From positions 1-64,000 of the forward strand of contig JABDRB010000013.1 of assembly GCA_013041925.1 (NCBI GenBank): a stretch of 64,000 bases of DNA. Direction: 5' to 3'. This document shows positions 19,067-27,187 of this stretch, one piece after another (the first letter of the stretch is position 1; each line of letters opens with the position of its first letter). A program made the translations under genes and the position numbers. Source of the stretch: Akkermansiaceae bacterium (GTDB lineage: Bacteria > Verrucomicrobiota > Verrucomicrobiia > Verrucomicrobiales > Akkermansiaceae). The notes under the pieces were generated by a model that saw nothing but the letters and a program-made list of their open reading frames with translations, had not been told where the DNA came from and made no database searches.

Positions 19067-19101
19067 AAAATTTCAGCGGAGTGCCAAGGCGCTCCGCTGA
19101 A
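19067..19101 (-). terminator. Terminator at the end of the ribosomal protein array
   Basis: A perfect 10-bp stem (ttcagcggag / ctccgctgaa) with a 10-nt loop, followed on the minus strand by atttt, about 35 nt after the secY stop. It closes the str-S10-spc array. Confidence 0.8.
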
Positions 19102-19135
19102 GGTTAAAATCCGTTGACGGGGGCAACCCGTATGA

Positions 19136-20641
19136 CTAACTCCCGGTGTAAATCCAGTAGGAAACAGCGGCGACAATCAGCACAGCGATGAATACCCAGA
19201 GGTAAACGATGGTGCCACTGGAAGCACGCTCACCCGTATTCTGGAGGCGGTCATAACGGCCCTTGATCTTACCCTTACGGAGGAAACCATCGTAGTGACG
19301 CTGCAGCAGATGGGTTTCGACTTGGCGCATCATATCAAGCAGCACACCGACGAGAATCAACATACTGGTTCCACCGAAAAAGGACGTGACCAAGAATGGT
19401 AACTCTTTCCCAATGATACCAATCGGCATTTTCTGAACCATATACGGGAGAATGAAGATAATGGTTAGGAAGATAGCCCCCGCGAAGGTGAGCCGTGTCA
19501 TGGTGAAATCAAGGAAGTCAGCGGTCGGCTTACCCGGACGCACACCTGGGATATATCCACCACTACGTTTCAGGTTTTCAGAAATCTCACTAGGCTGGAA
19601 CATGGTTGCGACCCAGAAGTAGGAGAAGAAAAAGATCATCACACCCGCTACAAGATAGTAGCCAAGCTGACCACCAGCCAGCACGTCCTGAATCTTACGG
19701 GACCACTCGGCGGTCGGGAAGGCCGATTGCAATACAAAGGCAGGAAGCGAGAGAATCGCAGTGGCAAAAATGATCGGCATCACACCCGCGTAGTTTACCT
19801 TGAGCGGGAGATACTGAGTTTGGCCACCGAGTTGTTTGCGACCCATCACGCGCTTGGCGTATTGGACGGCGATCCGGCGTTGCGCCTGAGTGATGGCAAT
19901 GACTGCCGCGATGACAAAGATCAGGAATGCGACGAGGAAAACGAGGAAGGCGGCAGCTCCAGGGCCTGCATTATTACCTGAGACCAGTGTCTGCCAAGTA
20001 ATCACCAAAGCGCCGGGAAGGGCTGAGATAATGTTTACCGTAATAATCAGTGAGATACCATTTCCGAGTCCACGCTCGGTAATTTGGTCACCCAACCACA
20101 TCAGGAGAAGCGTGCCGGTAACAATCGTCAACACGGTCATCGCGATGAATACCCAGTCGTGGTTAGGAACCACAGGGCCGATACCGCCCAAGCCCGGGAT
20201 ATTACCAGGATTCTTCAAGCTGATGGCAAGAAGGTATCCCTGCACCAGAGCAATGATGATGGTGATGACGCGCGTGTATGAGTTGATTTTCTGGCGTCCT
20301 CCGTCTTCACGGGCAAGCTTCGAGAGCTTGGGCACCACAGCGGTCATCAACTGCATCATGATAGAGGCCGAGATGTATGGCATGATACCGAGGGCAAAAA
20401 CCCCCATCTTCTGGAGTCCTCCACCAGAGAAAAAGCCAAGCATGGCACCGACAGCGGCACCAGGACCACTATCGCCTCCCTTGGCTTGTTTATCAGACAG
20501 GTAGTCAGCAATAACGCTGGCATCCACCCCTGGAAGGGTCACGTGGACACCAAGGCGGACGATGACAATCATTGCCAAGGTAAAAAGGATACGCTCCCGG
20601 AGTTCTGGGACTTTCCAAGTGCTCGCAAATGCGGAAATCAT
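19136..20641 (-). CDS. secY: Preprotein translocase subunit SecY
   Basis: Pore of the Sec translocon. The 501-residue product has ten hydrophobic segments and SecY landmarks: the early KVPELRERILFTLAMIVIVRLG, the plug-region GGLQKMGVFALGIMPYISASIMMQL, a cytoplasmic GRKQLGGQTQYLPLKVNYAGVMPIIFA, and SFFGGTSMLILVGVLLDMMRQVETHL near the end. The C-terminus is extended by a basic loop and one more hydrophobic segment (IVYLWVFIAVLIVAAVSYWIYTG), about 50 residues past the usual end. The start at 20641 is chosen because the upstream Met adds an unrelated 18 residues. It is the last gene of the array, 159 nt after rplO. Confidence 0.95.
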   Translation of the reverse strand: MISAFASTWKVPELRERILFTLAMIVIVRLGVHVTLPGVDASVIADYLSDKQAKGGDSGPGAAVGAMLGFFSGGGLQKMGVFALGIMPYISASIMMQLMTAVVPKLSKLAREDGGRQKINSYTRVITIIIALVQGYLLAISLKNPGNIPGLGGIGPVVPNHDWVFIAMTVLTIVTGTLLLMWLGDQITERGLGNGISLIITVNIISALPGALVITWQTLVSGNNAGPGAAAFLVFLVAFLIFVIAAVIAITQAQRRIAVQYAKRVMGRKQLGGQTQYLPLKVNYAGVMPIIFATAILSLPAFVLQSAFPTAEWSRKIQDVLAGGQLGYYLVAGVMIFFFSYFWVATMFQPSEISENLKRSGGYIPGVRPGKPTADFLDFTMTRLTFAGAIFLTIIFILPYMVQKMPIGIIGKELPFLVTSFFGGTSMLILVGVLLDMMRQVETHLLQRHYDGFLRKGKIKGRYDRLQNTGERASSGTIVYLWVFIAVLIVAAVSYWIYTGS

Positions 20642-20730
20642 TAGGTTTAAGTAGTCGGTTAAAAGTTGTGAATGATGGGTAGACCAAGAGATCAATCTCT
20701 CATGCTACCAAGGTGCGCAGGGTTTATACG

Positions 20731-20764
20731 CATGGAGAGGAAGTGCGCAAGCACTTCCCCTCCA
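20731..20764 (-). promoter_or_regulatory. Hairpin in the rplO-secY spacer
   Basis: A perfect 8-bp stem (ggaagtgc / gcacttcc) with a four-base loop lies in the spacer where rpmD usually sits. There is no T-run on either side, so it is more likely an mRNA stability, processing or control element than a terminator. Confidence 0.45.
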
Positions 20765-20800
20765 TAATAAGTTATTTCATAGGGTGAAGCACGAGGCAAC

Positions 20801-21262
20801 TTAGCTAGCAGGCTTATCAGCCACCACTACGCTTCCTCCAGCTTTCTCGATTTTCTCACGCGCAGTCGCACTGACCTTGCAGCCCTCTACGGTGAGTTTT
20901 GTCGTGATTTCGCCAAATCCGAGGACCTTGATACCATCGAAGCTTCCCTTGATCAGGTTAGCTGCGCGCAGTGATTCCTCGCTGACGGTGGCTCCGTCTT
21001 CGAAGCGCTCGTCAAGGGATGCGACGTTCACGACGACGATCTTATCTTGGAAACGGGTATTGTTGAAACCACGTTTAGGAAGACGACGATGCAAGGGCAT
21101 CTGACCACCTTCGAAACCTGGGCGAACGCCACCGCCTGAGCGGGACTTCTGACCTTTGTGGCCACGACCACAGGTCTTACCAAGGCCAGAGCTTTCGCCG
21201 CTACCTAGGCGTTTAACACGATGCTTGGCACCGCGGTTGGGTTTGAGAGTATGCAAATTCAT
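20801..21262 (-). CDS. rplO: 50S ribosomal protein L15
   Basis: A 153-residue protein of the large subunit. It starts with the L15 pattern MNLHTLKPNRGAKHRVKRLG, followed by the glycine-rich SGLGKTCGRGHKGQKSRSGGGVRPGFEGGQMPLHRRLPKRGF. It follows rpsE directly, so L30, which normally sits between S5 and L15, is absent at this position. Confidence 0.96.
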   Translation of the reverse strand: MNLHTLKPNRGAKHRVKRLGSGESSGLGKTCGRGHKGQKSRSGGGVRPGFEGGQMPLHRRLPKRGFNNTRFQDKIVVVNVASLDERFEDGATVSEESLRAANLIKGSFDGIKVLGFGEITTKLTVEGCKVSATAREKIEKAGGSVVVADKPAS

Positions 21263-21308
21263 GATATTAAAATTAGGTTGTTGGTTATAGGAACTTGGAA
21301 CTTAAAGT

Positions 21309-22031
21309 CTAGAGGCTCTCTTTGACCTTTTTACCGCGGCTAGCGAGGACTTCCTCACGGGTGCGGAGTTGTGAAAGTGCCTTCATCGTCGCTTTCACGA
21401 CGTTCGCGTGGTTGTTTGATCCGAGACTCTTACCAAGCACGTCGGTGATCCCCACGGCTTCACAAACAGCACGCACACCACCACCAGCAATAATACCGGT
21501 TCCGGGGCAGGCTGGCTTGAGGAGAACAACACCACCACCGTGCTCAGCTTGCACTTCGTGGGGGATCGTTCCATCGACGAGTTTCATACGCACGAGTGAA
21601 CGTTTCGCATACTCACTTCCCTTACGGATACATTCAGCAACTTCCGTTGCCTTACCGAATCCTACACCAACGCGGCCTTCCTTATCACCGGAGACCATGA
21701 GAGCGGAGAAGCTGAAGCGACGTCCACCTTTAACCACTTTGGCGCATCGGTTGATGAAGACGACTTTTTCAGTCAGTTCCTTACCATCGTCAGTCATCGG
21801 TTTCGGTGGAGCTTGGCGTGGTGGGCGACCACCGCGTCCGCGTCCGCCACCAGGGCCACCGCGTCCGGCACCAGGGCCACCACGGTTGTCGCGGCGATCG
21901 CCGGTAGGCGCTGCTGGGTTAGTGGGTGCGGCACCGGCTTGAGCTGCGGGTGCTGCAGGAGTAGTTGCTGGAGCTGCTGCGGCTTCGGGTGCTGCAGCGG
22001 GTTCGCTTTTTTCGTTTTGATTGTCAGCCAT
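21309..22031 (-). CDS. rpsE: 30S ribosomal protein S5 with long RG-rich N-terminal extension
   Basis: S5 helps form the mRNA entry site and maintain decoding accuracy. The conserved body begins near residue 85 ([24 protein letters not shown]) and runs to the C-terminus with [36 protein letters not shown] and [13 protein letters not shown], a normal S5. The first 80 residues are extra: an Ala/Pro-rich stretch, then RGG-type repeats ([22 protein letters not shown]). The start at 22031 lies 13 nt after the rplR stop. Upstream codons in the frame lie inside rplR and are not used. Confidence 0.94.
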   Translation of the reverse strand: MADNQNEKSEPAAAPEAAAAPATTPAAPAAQAGAAPTNPAAPTGDRRDNRGGPGAGRGGPGGGRGRGGRPPRQAPPKPMTDDGKELTEKVVFINRCAKVVKGGRRFSFSALMVSGDKEGRVGVGFGKATEVAECIRKGSEYAKRSLVRMKLVDGTIPHEVQAEHGGGVVLLKPACPGTGIIAGGGVRAVCEAVGITDVLGKSLGSNNHANVVKATMKALSQLRTREEVLASRGKKVKESL

Positions 22032-22044
22032 GATTTTAGATGGT

Positions 22045-22401
22045 TTAGAATTGAAGTCCTGCTTCACGGGCGGAGTCGGCAAGCGCTTTGATTTTTCCGT
22101 GGTAGAGGTGTCCACCGCGGTCGAAAACGACCTTACTGATGTTGGCTTCCTTGGCGCGAGCAGCGACGAGTTCACCGACTTTCTGAGCCGTAACTTGGTT
22201 AGATGATGCATTTTCCACTTCCTTATCGAGGCTGGAGGCGGCACAGAGTGTGTTACCTGCCACGTCATCGATGATCTGGGCGTAGATATGCTGGTTGGAG
22301 TAATTGACGGCAAGACGTGGGCAAGCAGTGGTTCCGGAGACCTTTTTACGGATACGGCGGTGAATCCGCTTGCGGACTTGTTTACGATTGAGAGTGCTCA
22401 T
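22045..22401 (-). CDS. rplR: 50S ribosomal protein L18
   Basis: A 118-residue 5S rRNA-binding protein. It shows the L18 pattern [40 protein letters not shown] and ends with [28 protein letters not shown], the standard L18 C-terminus. It sits between rplF and rpsE in spc order. Confidence 0.96.
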   Translation of the reverse strand: MSTLNRKQVRKRIHRRIRKKVSGTTACPRLAVNYSNQHIYAQIIDDVAGNTLCAASSLDKEVENASSNQVTAQKVGELVAARAKEANISKVVFDRGGHLYHGKIKALADSAREAGLQF

Positions 22402-22438
22402 TATATTAAATTGGTTAATCGTTAATGGTTAGACGTAA

Positions 22439-22978
22439 TTACTGGACGCTCTTACCGGCTTTACGGCGAACGCGTTCACCAACGTAGCGGACACCCTTAC
22501 CTTTGAATGGCTCAGGCGGATAGAAGCGGCGGACCTCAGCGGCAAACTGGCCGACGACCTGCTTATCGATTCCCTCCACCTTGATGGCGGTGTTTTTATC
22601 GACGGTGACAGTAACGCCCTCAGGGATGGGGTGTAGAATCGGGTGACTCTTACCAAGGCTCAGGTCAAGTGCCTTGCCTTTGACGGCGGCACGGAAACCA
22701 ACTCCTTGAATTTCGAGTTCCTTGACGAAACCTTTGGTGACGCCTTCGATCATGTTGCTGATCAGGCTGCGGGATGTGCCGTGGAGTGCTTTGTGTGCGC
22801 GGTGCTCGGTGGCGCGTTTGACGGTTACGGTGCCGTCGGCCTCCTCAAGGGAGATGCCGCTGGGCATGGTAAACTCAAGTTTTCCCTTAGGTCCTTCAAC
22901 GACGACGACGCCGTTTGCGTCAGACTTAACGCTGACTTTCTCAGGGAGAGTGATATTTTTTAATCCAATACGTGACAT
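22439..22978 (-). CDS. rplF: 50S ribosomal protein L6
   Basis: A 179-residue two-domain protein near the sarcin-ricin loop. It begins MSRIGLKNITLPEKVSV and carries SLISNMIEGVTKGFVKELEIQGVGFRA. The C-terminal signature PPEPFKGKGVRYVGERVRRKAGK is the L6 consensus. Order and spacing (48 nt from rpsH, 37 nt to rplR) are standard. Confidence 0.97.
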   Translation of the reverse strand: MSRIGLKNITLPEKVSVKSDANGVVVVEGPKGKLEFTMPSGISLEEADGTVTVKRATEHRAHKALHGTSRSLISNMIEGVTKGFVKELEIQGVGFRAAVKGKALDLSLGKSHPILHPIPEGVTVTVDKNTAIKVEGIDKQVVGQFAAEVRRFYPPEPFKGKGVRYVGERVRRKAGKSVQ

Positions 22979-23026
22979 GGTGTAATCCTTTCAGGTGATA
23001 TGGGTTGATAAATCGGGATGTGGTTT

Positions 23027-23428
23027 CTACCAAACGAATGCTAGTAGTTCACCGCCGAGTTTTTCCCTACGGGCAGCTGTGCCTGTCTTCAGACCTTTGG
23101 AGGTCGAGACGATGGAGATGCCGAGGCCATTGAGGACACGCGGGATTTCACCCGCACCAACGTAGCGGCGGATTCCTGGTTTGGAAACGCGCTTGAGATC
23201 AGTGAGAACGGCGGCGCCGTTGTCTGTATATTTTACCTTTACGGTGATCACGGGGAACTTACCCTCGGTATCAACTTCGTAGTTCCAGATGTATCCTTCA
23301 GCTTGGAGAATACGGGCGATTTCGCCTTTGATCTTCGAGTAAGGTGCGGTGAATGTCTCGTTGCCTGCGCGTGATGCGTTTTTCAGGCGGGTGAGAAAAT
23401 CAGAAATGGGGTCACTTAAAACTGCCAT
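23027..23428 (-). CDS. rpsH: 30S ribosomal protein S8
   Basis: A 133-residue 16S rRNA-binding assembly protein. It starts with DPISDFLTRLKNASRAGN and ends with the S8 pattern VLNGLGISIVSTSKGLKT, AARREKLGGELLAFVW. It follows rplE with only 41 nt between them, leaving no room for rpsN (S14), which normally lies here. Confidence 0.97.
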   Translation of the reverse strand: MAVLSDPISDFLTRLKNASRAGNETFTAPYSKIKGEIARILQAEGYIWNYEVDTEGKFPVITVKVKYTDNGAAVLTDLKRVSKPGIRRYVGAGEIPRVLNGLGISIVSTSKGLKTGTAARREKLGGELLAFVW

Positions 23429-23469
23429 GGTGCTTGTAATAATTAGATGGTTAAATTTGTGCTACAGAT

Positions 23470-24036
23470 TTAGGCAGCGTCTTCGGCTTTTTTAGGTTCA
23501 CGGAATGGCATACCGAGTGCCTTAAGGAGGGCGCGGCCCTCGTCATCCGTATTGGCGGAGGTGACAAAAATGAGGTCAAACCCGAGTTGGCGCTTGATTT
23601 TATCGAGCTCAATCTCAGGGAAAATCGCTTGGTCATTTACGCCTAAGGCGTAGTTACCACGGCCGTCAAAGCTCTTGGGAGTGATTCCGCGGAAGTCGCG
23701 GATGTTGGGAGCGGTGACATTGATGAAGCGATCGAGAAATTCCCACATGTGGTTACCACGGAGAGTGACGCGGGCGCCAACGGCCTCGCCTTCACGCACC
23801 TTAAAGTTTGCCACACTCTTACGTGCATAAGAAATGCTTGGCTTCTGGCCGGTGATCTTGGAGATATCTTCGATGGCATCCTCGACAGCTTGCTTACGGT
23901 CTGAAGCAGAGCCAACGTGTGTGGTGACAACGATTTTTTCCAGGTGGGGAACCTGGTGCGGGTTGGTGTATCCCTGTGATTCTTTGAGAGCAGGGATGAC
24001 CTTGTCTTGGTAGTAGGTCTGTAGTGTTGGTTTCAT
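23470..24036 (-). CDS. rplE: 50S ribosomal protein L5
   Basis: A 188-residue 5S rRNA-binding protein contacting the P-site tRNA. Pattern: LQTYYQDKVIPALKESQGYTNPHQVPHLEKIVV, then ITGQKPSISYARKSVANFKVREGEAVGARVTLRG, FLDRFINVTAPNIRDFRGI, and late TSANTDDEGRALLKALGMPF. The 126-nt spacer to upstream rplX is long for this array; I see nothing coding in it. Confidence 0.97.
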   Translation of the reverse strand: MKPTLQTYYQDKVIPALKESQGYTNPHQVPHLEKIVVTTHVGSASDRKQAVEDAIEDISKITGQKPSISYARKSVANFKVREGEAVGARVTLRGNHMWEFLDRFINVTAPNIRDFRGITPKSFDGRGNYALGVNDQAIFPEIELDKIKRQLGFDLIFVTSANTDDEGRALLKALGMPFREPKKAEDAA

Positions 24037-24162
24037 AATAGCGGGTCAGCTTATTGTTTGTGTCGCTTAAGCGCGGGTTGGGTTACAGCGGTTTGATCCA
24101 CTGTGAGAGATTTGGGTGTGATCTGTGTCGAGATGAGAGAAAAGGTTGAGCCCTCTTCCTCG

Positions 24163-24390
24163 TTAGACTTTCTTGACGTTGGAGATGGCGATTGGACCGT
24201 CTTGTTCGAGGATTCCTCCGTCTGGGTGTTGTTCAGACTTACGGATGGTCTTCTTCATGACGCGGGCGCCTTCGACGACGACCTGGCCTTTGGCTGCGTT
24301 GACTTCGAGAACGGTGCCGCGCTTACCTTTGTAGTTGCCGGCAATCACCTCGACTTCGTCGCCTTTTGTTACGTGTGTTTTTTGACGCAT
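24163..24390 (-). CDS. rplX: 50S ribosomal protein L24
   Basis: A 75-residue assembly-initiating protein with the KOW motif [21 protein letters not shown]. It is shorter than the usual 100-105 residues: it stops after [18 protein letters not shown], the position where many L24 proteins continue into a C-terminal tail. The frame has a normal stop codon, so I read this as a short variant rather than a truncation. Confidence 0.93.
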   Translation of the reverse strand: MRQKTHVTKGDEVEVIAGNYKGKRGTVLEVNAAKGQVVVEGARVMKKTIRKSEQHPDGGILEQDGPIAISNVKKV

Positions 24391-24414
24391 TGTAAAATTC
24401 GGTGGAGTGTTTAA

Positions 24415-24780
24415 TTAGAGAACCTCGGGTGCGAGGGAGACGATTTTCATGTATTTTTTGTCGCGCAACTCACGGGCAACAGGGCCAAAGATACGGGTAC
24501 CTTTGGGGTTGCCGTCTTTGTCGATGATGACGACGGCGTTGCTATCGAAGCGAAGCACGGAGCCATCAGGACGACGAACCGGGTAAGCGGAACGCACGAC
24601 GACAGCCTTAACGACCTCACCTTTTTTAATGCTTGCGGTAGGGATGGCTTCGCGCACGTGGGCGGTGATCACGTCACCGACGCGAGCCTCCTTGGAGCGT
24701 TTACCGATGACGCCAATCATCTTGGCGACGCGAGCGCCGGTGTTATCGGCGATTTGAACTTTGGATTCCATCTGGATCAT
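24415..24780 (-). CDS. rplN: 50S ribosomal protein L14
   Basis: A 121-residue, highly conserved protein: [53 protein letters not shown], and [26 protein letters not shown]. Length and order are normal (24 nt before rplX). Confidence 0.97.
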   Translation of the reverse strand: MIQMESKVQIADNTGARVAKMIGVIGKRSKEARVGDVITAHVREAIPTASIKKGEVVKAVVVRSAYPVRRPDGSVLRFDSNAVVIIDKDGNPKGTRIFGPVARELRDKKYMKIVSLAPEVL

Positions 24781-24866
24781 GGCAGAAAGTAGTAATTGGT
24801 TATGGGGAAACAGGGATTCGAAATAGGTATTCGGGATCCTATGCCGTCTGAGGACGGCGGATTAAA

Positions 24867-25133
24867 TTAGTGGCTGAGGACTTCCTGAAGTTTCCAACAC
24901 TTCTTCTTGGAGATGGGCTTGGTCTCGATGATGCTGACTTTGTCGCCAACGGCGGCTTTTCCTTCTTCATCGTGTGCATAGAACTTCTTGGAACGCTTAA
25001 TGATTTTCTTAAAGCGTGGGTGTGGGACACGGTTGGTGTATTCGACAACGATGGTTTTATCCATGGATGTGGAGATAACAATGCCGACGCGGGTCTTGCG
25101 CAGACCAGCTGTTTTGGTTTCAGATTCGCTCAT
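24867..25133 (-). CDS. rpsQ: 30S ribosomal protein S17
   Basis: An 88-residue OB-fold protein. A short acidic lead (MSESETKTAG) precedes the S17 body LRKTRVGIVISTSMDKTIVVEYTNRVPHPRFKKII, and KFYAHDEEGKAAVGDKVSIIETKPISKKKCWKL. It is followed by an 86-nt spacer before rplN. Confidence 0.96.
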   Translation of the reverse strand: MSESETKTAGLRKTRVGIVISTSMDKTIVVEYTNRVPHPRFKKIIKRSKKFYAHDEEGKAAVGDKVSIIETKPISKKKCWKLQEVLSH

Positions 25134-25172
25134 GATAATGTGATTTTGTTGGTTGAGTTCGCTTAGCCAGGA

Positions 25173-25376
25173 TTACCCGTTGAGGCGACGCTGAGTCAGG
25201 ATGGTTTGCACGCGTGCCACCTCCTTGCGGACGAGGGTGCGGCGTGATGTATTTTCCAGCTGACCGGTAGCCTGCTGGAGACGCAGGTTGAGTGCCTCTT
25301 GTTTGAGGTCACGCAGGCGGCTGGTGAGCTCATCTGTCGTGAGCTCGCGGATTTCTGTGATTTTTGTCTGGGCCAT
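25173..25376 (-). CDS. rpmC: 50S ribosomal protein L29
   Basis: A 67-residue two-helix protein at the exit tunnel rim. [49 protein letters not shown] is the L29 consensus. It sits between rplP and rpsQ, as is standard. Confidence 0.96.
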   Translation of the reverse strand: MAQTKITEIRELTTDELTSRLRDLKQEALNLRLQQATGQLENTSRRTLVRKEVARVQTILTQRRLNG

Positions 25377-25411
25377 GGCTTAACAATATTGAATTTTGAT
25401 GGTTGAATTCT

Positions 25412-25831
25412 TTAACCGTGGTTTCCACGGACGATGAAGCGGGTGGGGACACCAAGCTTGTAGGACGCGAGGCGGAGTGCCTCTTTTGCGGCTGTCTCGG
25501 AGACACCGGCTACCTCGAAAAGCATGGTTCCAGGGCGGATCACGGCGACCCACGCTTCGACGGCACCTTTACCTTTACCCATCCGGGTTTCTGGTGGGCG
25601 ACCTGTGATGGACTTGTGAGGGAAGACGCGGATCCAAACTTTTCCTTTACGTTTAAGTTGGCGGTTGATGGCGACACGGCAGGCTTCGATTTGACGGTTG
25701 GTCATCCATCCGCGTCCGAGGCACTGAAGGCCAAAGTCACCGAAACTCACTGTATTACCACGCTGGGCGTTACCACCGCGGTTTCCACGCTGAGTCTTAC
25801 GGAACTTCACTCTTTTGGGCATTAATGGCAT
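25412..25831 (-). CDS. rplP: 50S ribosomal protein L16
   Basis: A 139-residue protein at the A-site side of the 50S. It begins [16 protein letters not shown] and shows [30 protein letters not shown] and [34 protein letters not shown]. Normal length. Confidence 0.97.
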   Translation of the reverse strand: MPLMPKRVKFRKTQRGNRGGNAQRGNTVSFGDFGLQCLGRGWMTNRQIEACRVAINRQLKRKGKVWIRVFPHKSITGRPPETRMGKGKGAVEAWVAVIRPGTMLFEVAGVSETAAKEALRLASYKLGVPTRFIVRGNHG

Positions 25832-25909
25832 ATGATTATCCTCCTAGTTAGGTTTGTTGATTAATTAAGTGCTATGATCTGTGCCGACGTGGGGTCGGCA
25901 CATCGGGTC

Positions 25910-26611
25910 TTAGCGATTGTTGTTGTTGCGGTCGTTGCGGTCGCGACGTTGGCCACCACGGGGACGGCCACCACCTTGTTGTTCTTTCTCTTCCTTTTTG
26001 TTGATCCAGCACTTAACGCCGATGATTCCGTAAACGGTTGCGGCTTCAGCGAATCCGTAGTCGATAGGAACACGCAGTGTTTGAAGTGGCACTTTGCCTT
26101 CGCGATACCACTCGTTACGTGCGATATCTGCACCACCGAGACGACCCCCGCAACGAACACGGATGCCTTCGGCTCCGAACTCCATGGCGGTAGCGACGGC
26201 GCGCTTCATGGCGCGGCGGAATGCAATACGACGTTCAAGCTGCACGGCAATGTTTTCAGCGACAAGCTGAGCATCGAGTTCAGGCTTACGGATCTCGAGG
26301 ATATCGATTTTGACCTGACAACCTCCACAGAGCTGGGAGATCTCGTTCGTCATTCTTTCAATCTCAGAACCTTTGCGGCCGATCACGAGACCGGGGCGCG
26401 CGGTAGAAAGGGTGACGCGGACGCTATTCCAAGCACGTTCGATGATGACTTTGGAGATGCCTGAGTTGTGGAGACGTTTTTTGATATACTTACGGATTTT
26501 AAGATCCTCATGAAGTTTATCGGTGTAGTCGTTTCCAGTGGCATACCACTTAGAGCGCCAGTCTTTGGAGACGGCGAGACGGAAAGAGATCGGATTGATT
26601 TTCTGGCCCAT
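25910..26611 (-). CDS. rpsC: 30S ribosomal protein S3 with Arg/Gly/Asn-rich tail
   Basis: S3 lines the mRNA entry tunnel. The 233-residue protein begins [24 protein letters not shown], has the KH domain ([16 protein letters not shown]) and the C-terminal [40 protein letters not shown]. The last 21 residues are a basic low-complexity tail ([20 protein letters not shown]). Tails in S3 vary between phyla; here it matches in style the RG-rich N-terminus of S5. Confidence 0.97.
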   Translation of the reverse strand: MGQKINPISFRLAVSKDWRSKWYATGNDYTDKLHEDLKIRKYIKKRLHNSGISKVIIERAWNSVRVTLSTARPGLVIGRKGSEIERMTNEISQLCGGCQVKIDILEIRKPELDAQLVAENIAVQLERRIAFRRAMKRAVATAMEFGAEGIRVRCGGRLGGADIARNEWYREGKVPLQTLRVPIDYGFAEAATVYGIIGVKCWINKKEEKEQQGGGRPRGGQRRDRNDRNNNNR

Positions 26612-26638
26612 GGTGTAGTGTTTTTTTTAAAAGTTATA

Positions 26639-27160
26639 TTACTCGGAATCGGAAGCTTTATCTTCAGCTGGGGCCGCATCTTCAGCAGCAGCCTCGGCTT
26701 TTACTTCTTCGACCTCTTCGGGAGCTTCCTCCTTTTTCTCTGGCTTCGGTGCGGCCGCCTTCTTGGGCTTGGAAACGATGGTGCGTTTCTTTGGCTTGGA
26801 TGAGCGCTCGCGTGGCTCGGGAATTTCAGTTTCGTCGGTGAGGACGATGTAGAGGTGGCTGGTGCGTTTACGGATGGCACTTGCGGACCCGCGGGCACGT
26901 GGCTTGAATCGCTTGAAGGTAGGTCCGTCACCGACGGTTGCCTCCTTGACGGTCAAGTCGTCGGCGATCAATTCGTGATTATTCTCGGCATTGGCAACCG
27001 CGCTCTTCAGCGTCTTACCGACGAGCTGGGCAGCTTTGCGAGGTGTATAAGCAAGGGCATCAAGGGCGTCTGAAACAGGCATGCCTTGAATGGCGCGGGC
27101 AACATCACGGGCCTTCTTAGGCGAGATGCGGGCGTATTTGTAAGTGGATTTAACTTCCAT
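26639..27160 (-). CDS. rplV: 50S ribosomal protein L22 with charged C-terminal extension
   Basis: L22 lines the exit tunnel. The first 110 residues are standard (KYARISPKKARDVARAIQGMPV, KRFKPRARGSASAIRKRTSHLYIVLTD). About 63 residues follow, a Lys/Pro-rich then Glu/Ala-rich run ending AEDKASDSE, making 173 residues against a usual 110-120. It lies 27 nt after the unusual 27188-27940 gene. Confidence 0.95.
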   Translation of the reverse strand: MEVKSTYKYARISPKKARDVARAIQGMPVSDALDALAYTPRKAAQLVGKTLKSAVANAENNHELIADDLTVKEATVGDGPTFKRFKPRARGSASAIRKRTSHLYIVLTDETEIPEPRERSSKPKKRTIVSKPKKAAAPKPEKKEEAPEEVEEVKAEAAAEDAAPAEDKASDSE

Positions 27161-27187
27161 CGGTCTAGTGGGTAAAAATTGAGTTGT

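Noticed and set aside
21322-22091. Plus-strand Pro/Arg- and Cys-rich frames opposite rpsE
   Set aside because: They are antisense shadows of the RGG/Ala-Pro-rich extension of S5, whose body is unmistakable.
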